Numbered from the stretch's first letter, positions 34,250 to 46,745 are shown. The stretch is 64,000 nucleotides of DNA from Populus alba (GCF_005239225.2 NC_133293.1:10074333-10138332), one strand, 5' to 3'. Translations and numbers: made by a program. Notes: generated by a model not told the origin, from the sequence alone.

Positions 34250-35782
34250 TCAAGTGTGTGATTGCGAGCGCACAAATTCTTCTAGTCGGTCCCACACCTC
34301 CAACGCTGCAGCCCTATCCTGGTGCCTCTTGTTCTTGCTGATCTGCACATGTAACATGCCAATTCCCGATAATTGCTAAATGGCAAAAGGAAGTTGAAGT
34401 GGAAGAGACAGGGTAAAAGTACCGGGTGCCACCCGACAAAGCAAGTATAATCAAAGGGGTAAAGTGCTCACCGAGATAATCTTTACATTCCACTGCTTCA
34501 CAATCTTAGCAGACTCCACACTATCATCTTCAAACCGCATGAAAAATCCAATAACTGCATAAGTTTAAGCAATTTATGTCATGCCAATTGAATCCAAATA
34601 GTATTTTAAATAAACCATATTAAACTATAAGAATCACACTCTTGCATAACCTACAGAATCAGCCAACACCAATCACCAGCTAAGTACAAATCCCAAATAT
34701 AACTACCAATGCAATCCAACAAGCACAAAACTTCACTTACTTTTATTAAATATCTCAACATGATCCTTAAAGGGCCAATCCTTGAATTGCCACTCCTTCC
34801 CCAGCACAAAAACTGCCACAACCCTATCCCAGTCATCACCCTTGAGTGCAGACGGCTTATCCCGCACCTCATAAGCCGTCATCACTCTATTCCTATCAGT
34901 GCTAAACTTCTTCTGCACCGTAACACATTCCGGTTTCGGCCCTTTCATCTGCTTAGCCTTCACATCCGTCGGTATGAAAACCCCATCTTCCAAAAACTCC
35001 TTCACATTATAAATCGTAATCAAAGTCTGAAACGCACTTGGGACCAAAATTATGGGCACCCCCTCCCCAATTTTCCCTCCTTTCAAATGCATTTTGGGCT
35101 TGGCCGCTGAATCATAGCCCAACTCATCACCACCATACCCAATTCCTCTCTCATCAGCTCCCATCAACCTACTCTTCGCCACCAACCCATCTTTCCTCTG
35201 TTGACTCTCAAATTTATGCCTCTCCTCTTCACGGCGCGTGGAAGCAACCAAAACCCCATAAAAATCCCTATTCTTACACTCCAACAACGACTCCCTATCC
35301 TTCAACGGCCTCTCGTTGGCGTAAATCAAAGACACGTGATTTTCAACTCCCTCATTCACATTGCTCAACTTATCAGCAGCGGCGGAATCATCGATGCGAG
35401 AATCAAGAAGCATGGGATCATCGGGGCGGTAATTAAGATTAGGGTTTTGAGATTCTTGAGGGAGAGGGAAAACTATGGAGTCGGTAGAAGAGAGTTTTCC
35501 GGAGAGGTATTCTTTGACGGGTTTCCAGTCGATGTAAGTGACAGGGGGGATGCCGAGAGCGAGGGCGTCTTGGAGGTAATTGGTGAACTTGATATTGGTG
35601 TTTTGGATGCAGTAAACTAGGGTTTCTAGTGTGTAGAGATTGCCTTGTTTGGAACGGTAAGCGGTTTTGGTTGAGCAAGGGAAGGTATATTCGTTGCCGA
35701 AGCGGAATTCGTCGTTGATGCGGATGATTTTGTCTAGGTCACCCCGGATGGTGAAGTCGCGGAGTGCTGAGAGTGGATCCAT
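34250..35782 (-). CDS. CDC73: CDC73 / parafibromin homologue, Paf1 complex subunit
   Basis: Nuclear scaffold subunit of the Paf1 complex, which travels with RNA polymerase II and promotes H3K4/H3K36 methylation and H2B ubiquitination; the Arabidopsis homologue (PHP/CDC73) affects flowering time. Three minus-strand exons: 35782-34741, 34554-34472 and 34342-34250, GT-AG junctions, 405 residues. The N-terminal part starts MDPLSALRDFTIRGDLDKI and holds the CDC73 N-domain; a charged linker (about residues 150-225) follows. The Ras-like C-terminal domain (about residue 230 on) contains GVPIILVPSAFQTLITIYN, and exons 2-3 supply VIGFFMRFED-type and KRHQDRAAALEVWDRLEEF segments that finish the domain. 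The 349-codon open frame of exon 1 stops soon after the donor, so the last 58 residues come only from the small exons. Structure appears intact. Confidence 0.94.
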
Positions 35783-37238
35783 TGGTGAGCTGAGAGGTTT
35801 TTCAGTGTTTAGAAAGAAAGAGTGAGATTTTCTTCAATTATCACAGTCAACTTATTCAGGATGAGGGCGTTTTGTGCGCCTTGTGTACGAACTGTACACG
35901 GGTAAACCGGTGGACTGGTGACGCCGGGGTGGAGGACTGTTAAATTTCTTTATGGTGATTTACCACTAAATGCGCTTTCTCTGAGATAAACAATCAATAA
36001 TTTCTAATGTTTAGGAGTCCATCTTCTTTGGTATAGCAATGGGTCGAAACAGGACCGATTTTTAAGCAGCTTAGGGTTTTTTTAAGAAATTTATTTTTTT
36101 AATATAAAATGTTTTTTATTTAAAAATATATTAAAATAATATTTTTTTTATTTTTAATATTAATACATCAAAACAATATAAAAAATTTAATTTTAAATGA
36201 AATAAATAAATTTTAATAAAATAAAACTTATTTTCAAATAATCTTTTTAATACTCTGGAGAAAGATTACATGTAATATCAAATGATTATAACATGCTAAT
36301 TTTACATGTTTTTATCGTTAGTTGTCATTTTTTATTATTGATGTTCACGATTGTAAATTAAACTTCAATTATTATAAAGTATAGCTAGAAAAGTATTTTG
36401 ATTTCTTACCTTATTTGAAATACAATATTGTGATAATAACAATTACTACATCGCGCATGGTATCAGTCCAGCACCACCAACACCACTGTTCTCCAGCTCG
36501 CACTTAAGACTAATTTCACATGGTTTTTTAGTTCTCCCATGAAAGATATGTCGCCTCGAAAAAATACGGTAAAAATAAATCCCAAACAATTGATTTAACA
36601 ATAATTATTCCCAGTCGAACAAACATCTTTTATAGACCAAATTCAATCAAACTGATGGGGAAAATTGAGCAAGAGACTTCCCACTGAAAAAAGAGAGATT
36701 CAACCAAGGCCAAGTGCTGTTTATTTATTTGTTTTTTCTCTCCTTTTCTTTGTGAATAGCCAGATGGTCATTTGTGAGTAACAGCGGGTCGTATTTGCAA
36801 TGGATAGAACAAGTAAGAAAATGTTTGTGAGAAAGTGGAGGACTGGTGGTGGAGCGGCTGTACATCATACCTGCATTCAAGAAGTGGCAGCGGCTGGATA
36901 TTGGGACGGTGTCCTTCAGCTGTTTTTTATTTATAGAAAACAACCCAGTTAGAGGAGGAGAGAGAGAGAGAGAGAGACCGGCGAAAAGGAAACACGGAGG
37001 AGAAGGAGATATATTCCGTTGATTTAGATTGTTAGGGATTGAATTCGAGAAGACCTTGTCAAAGGCATGGTGAAAAAAAAAAAAAAAAACCGAAGACAAA
37101 AGATGCACATAATTAAACATCTCTATAATTTATTCATTTCCAAGCAATCTTTCTCTCTCTGATGGAATCGTTTTTCACTCACAATTAACATTCCACACAC
37201 TATATATCATGAAACCAGTACAATAATTCACGAAACAA
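35783..37238. other. Intergenic between CDC73 and GNAT genes
   Basis: CDC73 promoter and leader (35783-36060), a MITE-like copy (36085-36245), AT-rich filler, and a GA-microsatellite leader-like stretch (36955-37020, AG repeats). A minus-strand open frame at 36725-37120 is low-complexity (Phe/Ser/Pro runs) and not supported as a gene. Confidence 0.4.
36085..36245 (+). repeat. AT-rich MITE-like repeat, family copy
   Basis: Shares TTTTTTATTTAAAAATATAT and the following ATTAAAATAATATTTTTTTT with the family. Confidence 0.5.
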
Positions 37239-37799
37239 TCAAATTTGAGGATCAGTAGAGAGAAGACTAAACATCGCCATGTCTCGAGATTTTCCCTTCA
37301 GCATATAATACTTTCTCAGGACACCTTCCCTCTCGAATCCAGCCTTCTCTAGCACCCTCTGGGAGCCTCCATTTTGTACATCTACTACAGCTTCTAATCT
37401 TTCCAGATGTGGCCACTCGATAAATATAGTTTTAGCCACCAGCTTCACTGCCTTTGTTACAAACCCTTTGCCCCAATATTGGGAAGCCAGAACATAGCCA
37501 AGTTCGCCTCTGCAGATATCGCTGCCTGAATTTTTGGTCACCGAAACGGCACCAATAGGCCGGTTGTTAAGGCATATTGCCCTAAACCAGGGATGGGGCA
37601 GGACAGAGTTTTTGATGTAATTCAAGGCAGCTTCTTTGTTAGAGTAAGGTTCCCAAGAGCAAAAACGAGCAACTTCCGCGTCAGTGGCCCAAACCATGAA
37701 ATCATCTATATCGGAGAGATCCAGTGGCCGGAGTGAGATATCAGAGAATTCATCGCCACCCTCTTTTAACAAGTCTGGTGTGCAAGAATTTCGCTCCAT
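37239..37799 (-). CDS. GNAT-family N-acetyltransferase (RimJ/RimL type)
   Basis: Single-exon 186-residue protein. The GCN5-related acetyltransferase fold is shown by the opening strand ISLRPLDLSDIDDF (residues 21-34), the acetyl-CoA motif A ELGYVLASQYWGKGFVTKAV (99-118) with the pyrophosphate-binding Q-x2-G-x-G (Q107, G110, G112), and the C-terminal motif B SQRVLEKAGFEREGVLRKYY (146-165). Plant members of this intronless subgroup are annotated as RimJ/RimL-like or uncharacterised acetyltransferases. They transfer acetyl from acetyl-CoA to an amine, but the acceptor (protein N-terminus or small molecule) is not predictable. No transit peptide is evident, suggesting cytosol. Upstream is AT-rich promoter DNA; no neighbour suggests its pathway. 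Frame intact. Confidence 0.9.
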   Translation of the reverse strand: MERNSCTPDLLKEGGDEFSDISLRPLDLSDIDDFMVWATDAEVARFCSWEPYSNKEAALNYIKNSVLPHPWFRAICLNNRPIGAVSVTKNSGSDICRGELGYVLASQYWGKGFVTKAVKLVAKTIFIEWPHLERLEAVVDVQNGGSQRVLEKAGFEREGVLRKYYMLKGKSRDMAMFSLLSTDPQI

Positions 37800-39487
37800 C
37801 TGTGCTCTCCGCTTATATGAACACTTTTGAGGAAAGAAGCTTCAGACTCTTGGTAATTCAAGGAGGAGTTGATATGTATTTAAATTGAAAAAAGTATCAA
37901 GAAGACGCAGCAGCTCGATAATTTTACACGGAACAAAATGCTAGTACTTGACTGATATATATGTGTGCGTGTGTGTGTGGTCACAAGAAATTACCTGGAA
38001 TTAAAGCACGAAACAAAACAAAATTGGGGTCCAAGTCATTTACATGTCAATTTTGCTTTACCTGGAGTGCTGAACAAGGACTGCATACTTTATTGGAAAA
38101 AAATAATATTTGTGGCGGCTAAAGTTCTAAGGCCGTGGCCACCTTGTTTGACCTTGGTTTCTTTGTCCTGGCGAAGTTCCCAATTCGGAGCAAAGTTGCT
38201 TAACGTCCAAGGTAGTCGGATGCAATTGATAGAAGAGTTTCCCAGCAACTGCCCTTGAAAAAACTAGAAAACTTAGAAATTTGAAAGAGATGAAAGCAAA
38301 ATATTTGAGCTTTCGTTGACCACCGAACCTGTATTCATAATTGGTTTAGCTCGCACACTCGTTGTCTATGAGTTGGAACTCCAGGATTACTGTAGAAAAA
38401 TCCACTTGGATAGATTAATTTTTCAATAATTGTAGTTTCTGACACTATCTTGCTCCCATCGATAACAATCAGGCGGGGCGATTTGATGATTGTCTGGATT
38501 CAGAAGTACTAGATTATTTACATGAATTAAGCTGCGCGTCTAATCAATTTTTTTAAAATATTCGATCATCCTTAATATGTTTTAATTTTAAACTTATAAA
38601 AATTAATTTAATGGAACTTGATTGAGCTTATTGTTCAAAAAAACAACATAAATAATGGATTAAAATAATAGTTTTATTAAAAAAGTTTAGGATAATATTT
38701 TTTTTTTAATATTGAGATGAAAGCATATAAAATTAATTCAGGTCAGTCTAAGATAACCAGTCAAATACACGACTCGGATAATGAGACAAAAATAACCTAT
38801 ACAAAGTAAATCGAATCAAATTATAAATTTCAATTCTCAATCAACCCAACATTGAATGATGAAATTTAAAAAAAAATCTAATTAAAAGAGATTAAAAAAA
38901 TAACCCAAGCAACTCAGGTTAACCGACCAGATCCATGATCGGTCATTAGACTAAGATAACCTCATAGAAAATAAGCTAAAATAAATTATAAAGTTTATTT
39001 TCTAATCAATCAAATGTTGAAGGATGTAATTAAATAAAAATAATTTTTAAAAAAATAACTTGAGTCAACTAGATTAAACCATAAAGTTCACAACGTAGGT
39101 CATGAGACTAGAACAATCTTATATAAAGTAAAAAAAATAATTTTTTATTTTTTTTATTTATTTCAAATTATTTTTTTTAGTTTTTTATATAGTTTTGATA
39201 CAATAGTATCAAAAATAAATTTTAAAAAATTATTTTAATATAATTTTAAATAAAAAATACTTTAAAAAAAAATTATATATATATATATATATAAAAAACA
39301 ACCAAACGTATTATGCAGCAGGGTACTCGAGTTCCTTGTGAAGAATATGGTTTAGCTACGCCCAAAGGCATTCTTGACTCTTCAACGCCTTTTACCCTCT
39401 TTTTTCTCCCGGTCCGAACTCCCCTTTTCAAACCCTTCAACCAAGCAAGCAAAAGCTGTCGGGCAGTATCCAAGCCTCTTGTTTAAC
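37800..39487. other. Intergenic AT-rich DNA
   Basis: GNAT promoter, a GTGTGT run (37961-37978), unknown mixed-composition DNA to 38500, then repeat-derived DNA (38530-39130) with phrases about GGTTAACCxGACCxGATC recurring two or three times, and a MITE-like copy (39130-39305). No gene supported. Confidence 0.4.
39130..39305 (-). repeat. AT-rich MITE-like repeat, family copy
   Basis: Minus-strand reading carries TTTTTTTAAAGTATTTTTTA then TTTAAAATTATATTAAAATA. It ends at the AT microsatellite (39273-39291) and TTGGTTGTTTTTTATATATA on minus. Confidence 0.5.
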
Positions 39488-39514
39488 GGGGGGGGGGGGG
39501 GGGGGGGGGGGGGG
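39488..39514 (+). repeat. Poly(G) tract of 27
   Basis: An uninterrupted run of 27 G on the plus strand. Long G runs are rare in plant nuclear DNA, where A/T runs dominate. The minus strand open frame over it (Pro run) is an artefact. The exact length may be affected by sequencing. Confidence 0.9.
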
Positions 39515-39619
39515 AACTAGAGCATGCAAAAGGCTATCTATCAGGATGAATTTGTTTTCTCCAATCAAGCTTTCGGTTTTTGTCCTGGTTCTGTTGTAAT
39601 TAGAAAAATGGTAAAAAAC

Positions 39620-39860
39620 CGATTTCAACTAATCATTTTTTATGAGTATTTATTTTTATGTTATAAATTGTTTTTCAAAAATTAATAATAATTTTTCATA
39701 TTAAAAATATTAAATTAATATTTTTATGTGTTTTTAAAACTTCTCAACTAACTGATGTAAAAAAGTTAAAAAAGTATAAGAAATAATATTTTATTAAATT
39801 TTCAATTAAAAATTATTTTTAAAAATAATATTTCACTGTAATACTAAACATACATTTAGT
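39620..39860 (+). repeat. AT-rich MITE-like repeat, possible copy
   Basis: TTTTTATGTTATAAATTG, TTTTTCATATTAAAAATA and the ACTGTAATACTAAACATAC end resemble other copies but more diverged. Confidence 0.35.
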
Positions 39861-40104
39861 CTAGGCACTGTACATAGCTGGTATCTAACTTTGATCAGGC
39901 TTGGACATTTTCTTTTAATTGTGCATTCTTTGCCTTTTACTTCTTCGTCAAATACGAAGGGGAAGAAATAACTTCGTGGTGTGGATGAATATCTATCATG
40001 ATAAGACTAACGAATAGATTTGGAGGAGGATTTTCAATTGAATTTTAGGACATCTGGAATGTTTTAAGAAGAATAGGCTTGAATCATGGTTTGTTAGCCA
40101 TGTT

Positions 40105-40315
40105 TTGTTTGGAAATATAGTTAGTAATTATTTTTAAAATATTTTTTTATTTAAAAATAAATTAAAATAATTATTTTTAATTTTAAAAAAATATTTTTTA
40201 TATCAGAATATTAATCTAAAAACACTAAAAATATATTAATTTAAAGTAAAAAAAATAAAAATAAATTAAATTACAATTTTAAAATACAAAAACAGACAGC
40301 ATCAGAAACGCAATC
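40105..40315 (+). repeat. AT-rich MITE-like repeat, family copy
   Basis: From TGTTTGGAAATATAGTTAG to CATCAGAAACGCAATC; the ends pair loosely (TGTTTGG / GAAACGCA). Interior TTTTTTATTTAAAAATAAAT and AAAACACTAAAAATATATTA match the family. Confidence 0.55.
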
Positions 40316-42419
40316 TTGATTTTTTTTTTTTTTGTAATCCATGATGACATATGATTTTTCTAATTCCATTGCTACAGAGTATACCGCTTATCATCTTATC
40401 GTTAGCCAGTGTTTTACCAATTGTCACTTTATAATGAACATCTAAATTTTCTTATTATACTTTGGTTATAAAGAGGATCTCGTTCTCATGTTAAAGGGTA
40501 AATGTCACCACCTAAATTCCGGTCTATAACCAACAATGCAGAAATGGTATTACAAAGATACTTTATCTACACCAGGCCTTTTAAAATACATATCATAAAA
40601 TAAATTTATATATAAATTTCATAGCTTTTCTTAATCTTTTAAATATAATATTTTTTAAAATTCCAACCTTAATTAAAACAATATAATAATAAAGCGTCTA
40701 AAACATTGAATAAAAATCACGAGAAAAGCTTCGCAAAAACAAGTAAGACATGCCAACCAATAAAGTAACAAAACTCTCATTTAAATATCAACCTACTAAA
40801 ATAGAAAGGTGAGTTCAACCAACTCATTAAGAAAATAACATTTAATATACATATTAGATATTAATAATTTGCAAGTCATATATATCTTGATATAAATATA
40901 CATACTAGGCATATTAACATAAGTTCAAATGACATTCACAGACGACCACTGTGGAAAGATCGGTTTCCACGGGTTGATACCTTTTTCGCTAATTAGGCAT
41001 ACGAAATACTATGTACACATGGATTAACTATGCTCTGTTAATATGGAGTTATTGACAAGTCCTTTGTCAAAAAATAATAAATATTTACATAATTATCAAA
41101 ACAAACAAAATATCATATAATAGAATTTTAATGCAACAAAATATGAGTATAAAATCAAGAATAGATGAGTACTCAGGTAATAAAACAATATATATAAATA
41201 TTTATGAATTAATCATTTGTACTCATCATATAATAAACGTACGTATATTATTTATACTATATGTATATTAAAAATTATCTCACTCACCTAAAAACAAAAG
41301 CAAAAGACAAACGAACGTAGAACCATAAACTATTAAAAATCGCTAGGAGAAACGTCAACATAATCTATAACAGATACGAAAAAACACTGAAAAATTACTT
41401 GAAACAAATAACATAAAAGATTAAAACTCTAAGTTTGAAATCAAAATATAGTTATAAACTCGAATTGATTCACTCGATCAATTTCTAACATAACTCAAAC
41501 TTATCAAGCCTTACAGTTAGATCAACCAGTCAACCATTAACCATCATTACAACAGTTAGTCAGTTCAGATTGACCAGTTGATCAGAATTTCTAGAATTCC
41601 AATATATTCTTTAAATCTGCGTACTTTGACAAATAATATTATGTTCTTCAAAAAAATAATCATAATTCAAGTCATACAATTAGCTGTTTAATATCCACTA
41701 ACACCCTAAAATATTAATTAAAAGTCTTACATTATTTTATCATCAAGTCAATATAAAAATTCTAAATACTTCTTTCATCCTTTCACAATCAATGTCTTAA
41801 TTAAAAAAACAACAGAAAAAAATACTTACTTGTTTCTTCCACATTCCTTAAACTAAAAATTCAGATTAAAACTAAAATCTTTGGTATATATGGGAGGAAG
41901 TCACAGCAAAGAGGAATAAAAAGAAGAGGGAAAAAAGCAAATTATCTTGCAATATTCTTTTTAAAATAATGTTGAGTGTGGGCTGAATTTCAAGCTTGGA
42001 TCTGTTGGGCCAAAATAAGTTTCACACATGTATATCTTCTTGTTCAACTTCCATCGTAGATTCAGTTGCAACTTCCAAATTCATAATATTATTTATGGCT
42101 GGACAATACATGAGTCTATTTGATCCCAGTAAGCATATACATGTTTTCAACACAATTAATCACAACGATACAAATCAAATTGGTGATTATTATTATTATT
42201 TTCCCATGCACTTACTTTTCATTAGTATTATTATTATTTTACCATGCACTTAATTTTCAATATCATATCTACTGATATTTATTACCGAAAACACTAAAAC
42301 GTGTGGCTTTTTTATTGTTTGGTGCACAGGTACACACTCAGTTTCACCGTGGACTTTAATAGTGTGCTTACAGTTTTGCCCTTTTAACTGGCTAAAGTCT
42401 CACTCTGAATTTTTTTTTT

Positions 42420-44800
42420 TTACAAATGAAGAGACCGAGGGAAAAGGAGAGGAGAGCCTGGAGAGATGAGGAGGGGCGCTTTAAAACTTGAAAGAGGATC
42501 GGGAGAAAAAAAGAGAGGGAAGGTATCAGCTATTTTTGGTCCCTTTTGCCATGCTAGAGGCAAGCAATAAAGGGAGGGCAGCAGCGGGCAGCCTGGATTA
42601 AAGCAATCTTGATCGAGGAATTTGATTTCTTCTTGAAAGAAGAAAAGAGGAACGATCTAGAGCCAGAAACCAGTCACGTCCTCATTTAAAATCAGCCCTC
42701 GATGAAACCCCAACAACACCCAGCTAGAACCAAGTCCTCCTCTGCTAAGGGCTAACCCGATATCCTCCAATTCGGGGCTAACCCGATATCCTCCAATTCG
42801 GGTCAAGTTCCGCTGAGGTAGAATCTCCAAGGTTTTCTGAGAAATCCTCCTTTTTAGGTTCTTAACCATTCTTGCTTGATTAATTGTTGGTCAGCAGAGA
42901 TTGGGTTTGTTTTGATGATTATCTGTGCTTAATTTGTTCTATTACATTCTTGAATTACATTTAGGAAAGAGATTTCTGGTTTGATTACAAGAAAACAATG
43001 TGTAGAGAAGGTGATAAAGTTCCATGCCGTCTTTTTCTAATTTCTTTTTTTATTAATGCTGTTAAAAATGCTAAGGTGTTTAGTCAACGTCGTTGTTGTT
43101 TTGTGTGTTTGAAGAGGAAGAGAAGGGGATGCTAGAAAAGCTACAGAAAGGATGGGTTTCATTATTGTGTTTAGTATTTATTTTCTAGGTTTTGTTGATT
43201 GATATGTTTGTTTTGCTGGGAAGGAGCTTCGGTTGTAGAATCGGAAAAAGAGGAGTTCTATGTTGTCTTTGGCTGATGTTTTTGAGGACGGAAGTGACGA
43301 AGAGGATGGTGGAAACAGTTAGGAATCATATGATTTGTCGTGGTATTATTTAGTCTGTTAACGTTATTTAGTTGTGGTTTTGTGTGATGAACATGATTTC
43401 TTTAATTGTTTTTTTTTTTTTTTAGCCCAGGCTTATTAGTTTAGTTTGTTGTGCTGGAATCAATATTGATGGTGTTTTGGTATAGAAAACTAATTTTCTT
43501 TTGGTTTTTGTTGGTGTTTGCATGTTGTTTCAGTGGCAGCTTTTGTTGGCTCTTGACAAAATAGGTGAGGAGCTACTATTTCTCTCCTCTTTTTTTCAGT
43601 TTCATTTATTTTTTTCTTCTGTCTCTGGTTTTAGTTTTCAGCAAGTTTTATTTTTTTTTATTCTTGGTATTTCATTTTCATAACCTTCTAACAGAAAAAA
43701 AGATTGTTTCTTTCCAGCAAGATAATAATGATTCTTTCTATCAAGTTCTTGATGGTTGTTCTTTTTGCGTCAAATAAACGTTTCTCCTCCAGTCATTCGA
43801 TTCAAGACCTGCGCTGCTCATTGCCTTTTGGGTTTTATTTTATTTTATTTTAATTTGCCACTTCAAGATGTCATTATGCCCTTTTGTGTTTGTTCTCTTC
43901 ATTATTCTTTTTTGGCTAAGAAACAACTGCTCTCTATAATGCGAGATCTTCAAATTTTTTTCTTAAGAGGATGTGTGCGTCAACGCCATCCCCAGCAAAA
44001 GGTGGCCAGCTTTGAAGTTCTACATCATCATTTCTCATTACGAAGAAAAACCATGTTATGCTTTTGATAGCCTAAGATTGGCTCTCTGATTTTTTTCCAC
44101 CTGACTTTTTTTTAAAATCAGCTTTGTCAACATTGGCACAATGATCTACCTTTTTTCAAATGCAAGACTACCATGATTGGACACAAAAATTTCATAACTT
44201 AAACATGCTCATTTACAAGTATCTTTTTAGCATACCACTCCCCTACCAGACCTGCCTCCATCTTGCATTGCTTTTTATGTGCTTATCATATAAAATCATG
44301 AAGGTTTTTCTGACCATCATTACAACGTTTGTCTTTCATTTCATCTTTGTTGAATGCTGGAAAAGTTTCAGCCAGCAAAAAAAGCTTCTCTTCAGTCAAA
44401 TACCTTAACTGTTTCAGCCATGTTGTTTATGCCCGCATGCTGATCAACTGTGTTTTTTTTTTTTTTTCCAATGTGCCTGCACATGATTGATGTTCGCATT
44501 TTTGGCTTCCCTCAGCTGCCTATCCGCACTGCACAGCTGACACCTAGGCTATGGCTGCTTGCAACCGCTGTGTGATTTTATTCCTTGAGATCTCTAGATG
44601 TTGTCAGGATTTGTTGATCGAATGAACTTCATTATGACTCTTTTTGATTGGCTGTTTTAGACATGCATCACTCACCCTGTTTAAATAATGCTGAGTTACT
44701 CCTTGAGATCTCTTGATCCTGTTAGGTTTTGCTTAATATCTACTCAATGAAGGAGGAAAATTATTTGATGGTATAAGACTTTCTTCTGACAAAGACTGCA
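42420..44800 (+). other. Possible transcribed noncoding region or gene leader
   Basis: The AT-rich DNA changes to GA-rich, leader-like sequence at 42425-42640, then a 26-base tandem duplication (42749-42800), and CT/T-rich intron-like stretches. At 43260-43322 a 20-codon open frame (MLSLADVFEDGS, then acidic) begins after an AG. None of the frames to 44800 shows a known domain. The pattern (purine leader, intron-like T-rich tracts) suggests an RNA transcript or an isolated 5' UTR, but this is weak evidence. Confidence 0.3.
42749..42800 (+). repeat. 26-base direct tandem duplication
   Basis: Two adjacent identical copies of a unit beginning GGCTAACCCGATATCCTCC. The duplication is exact, so it is recent. 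Confidence 0.9.
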
Positions 44801-45524
44801 AGACATTGTTAGACGAAGAGCGGTAGTTATATATGCCAAAAATAAGAGTGATGGCTAGTGAAGAGACTCTGTGCTGCGGGCAAAGTTTTGGTTATAACAA
44901 GATGACACTTATTTTTAATTTAGAATACTTAATATGAGATTGTGTTTATTGTTGTTAGCATGTTCAAAGCACGTAAGTTTTAGCTTCATATCCTATATTT
45001 CGGATATTAGAATAAAACTATCAACTTTGGGCATGAGAGTTACTTTTACAACCTACTGTCTACTCAAGGAAGGAGACCAAGTTATAAAAAACTATAGGAA
45101 TTCTATAGACAAACACTCTTATGTTTTGCTAGACATTTTCAAATAAAGACTTGCTGCTATTTCACAGGAAAAAAAAAATGAAAACCTTGGAAATAGACTC
45201 GGTGTAGTGGGAAAAGTTTAGGCCAAAGCCATATTATGGTTCTATTTTGGGACCAACATACACAACTACAAATTTGAATTTGAGTTCTCTCTCCCAAATT
45301 GCTTAGATCCTCATATTGCAGCATGTAATTGATCACTTTGGATATTCATCATCATGTGTTTTTTCTTTTTGTAATTTTTATTGACGTGTGTTCGCGCATT
45401 CTGCTGCAAAGCTTGTCAGACAATGCGTTTTTTCAAGATGATATTTTACAAGGTGTCCTTGAAATCAATCTATTCATTCTTGCCGAAAAAGAGAAATTGA
45501 TCATGAGATTTGTATAGAATTATA

Positions 45525-45710
45525 GTTGTGGTTGTTTTTTAAAGTGTTTTTTTTTATTTATAAATATATTAAAATTATTTTTTTTTATTTTTTAAAAATT
45601 ATTTTTGATATTAGTATATTAAAATAATTTGAAAATATTAAAAATATATTAATTTAAAATAAAAAAAAAATTAATTTTTTTTAAATATTTTTAAAACTCA
45701 ATATGAAAAA
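45525..45710 (+). repeat. AT-rich MITE-like repeat, family copy
   Basis: Starts GTTGTGGTTGTTTTTTAAAG, interior TATTAAAATAATTTGAAAAT, ends in the TTTTTAAAACTCAATATG edge. Good match to the family. Confidence 0.55.
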
Positions 45711-45999
45711 GCAATATCTCCAATGATAGATAAAGTGTTAAAGTTTCGACACTAATTTTATAGTTTGCCACGTGGTGGGAGCCAATCTGATACAAGGTTT
45801 TGAGTATTGTTTTTTAATAAAGATTTCACCGTTAAGAGAATTCGTTGTTTTTTTTTCTAAAATACTGTGCAAACTTATGCTTAAAACGAATAAAAAAAAG
45901 AGAACTGGCCGACAAGCTGATACGGCAAAAAAAAAAAAGTTTGACCAGCGTTAAAGCAAGAAAGTAACATGTTTTATATTGTCATTGGGAGTTTTTTAA

Positions 46000-46175
46000 A
46001 GGGTTGTGTGTTGTTTTTTATAGTGTTTTGTTATTTGAAAATATATTAAAATAATAATGTTTTTTTAAAAGAATTATTTTTAATATAAAAACAATTAAAA
46101 TTATTTTGAAGATATTTTTTTTAAATATAAAAATAAATATGCTCAAAATATCTAAAAATTCAATAACAAAATTAA
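46000..46175 (+). repeat. AT-rich MITE-like repeat, family copy
   Basis: Starts GGGTTGTGTGTTGTTTTTTA and has ATTTGAAAATATATTAAAAT. Lies 290 bases from the preceding copy. Confidence 0.5.
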
Positions 46176-46554
46176 ACATTGTTTTGCTAGCGATCAACTT
46201 TGACCTTTTATCGTCTATTAAATGTGTCCACTAATGTTTGCCTTCGTTCGCTCTATCCAGTCCCTTCATTGACCGCTCAAAACATTAGACGCAGTTTAAT
46301 TAAGTGTGTTTGTTTTAGCTTTTGTGGTTGAGATTGTGGTTAGGTGCAATTTATTTATGCACAAAACCCATTCACAAAAGCTATTTTCTCTTACTTTTTA
46401 TAGCTTTTTAGTGGGTCTCACACCCAAACCTCAACCTCTACCTCAAATACAAACACACTTATTTATCGATATATTTTTTAGAATTGTTTTCATTTTTTCT
46501 CGGCAACAAAATTTTAGGATAACGCTTAATCATCTCAGGTAATATTAGGTTTAT

Positions 46555-46745
46555 TATTGTGTTTTAAAAATAATTTTATAAAAATTTAAGATTTTTTATT
46601 TTAAATTAATATTTTTTTTTTATGTTTTCATATCATTTGATGCATTGATATTAAATATGATTTTTAAAAAATAAAAAAAATATTTTAATACATTTTTAAA
46701 TGAAAAAACACTTTAAAAAATAACTACAACCAAACTACCAAACAA
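46555..46745 (-). repeat. AT-rich MITE-like repeat, family copy
   Basis: Minus-strand start TGTTTGGTAGTTTGGTTG followed by TAGTTATTTTTTAAAGTG; interior phrase ATTTAAAAATGTATTAAAAT. Clear family member with the TTTGG-type end. Confidence 0.6.

Larger units (their letters stand above)
39515..42420. other. Gene-poor AT-rich region
   Basis: Two MITE-like copies (39620-39860, 40105-40315), then about 1.7 kb (40320-41990) of AT-rich DNA with no domain on either strand. Phrases such as ACCACTGTGGAAAGATCGG and GGGTTGATACCTTTTTCGC may belong to an unrecognised repeat. Confidence 0.4.

Noticed and set aside
36725..37120. 131-codon minus-strand frame between CDC73 and GNAT
   Set aside because: Ser/Pro/Phe runs from an AG microsatellite and poly-A; no family, no leader or intron signals.
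39437..39628. Minus-strand frame with a run of prolines
   Set aside because: Produced by the G27 homopolymer; no other protein features.
42657..42869. Minus-strand 70-codon frame over the 26-base duplication
   Set aside because: Depends on the tandem duplication; no domain.
44584..44730. Near-repeat CCTTGAGATCTCT about 117 bases apart, considered as a small RNA hairpin or snoRNA
   Set aside because: Copies are direct, not inverted, and no C/D or H/ACA boxes were found.
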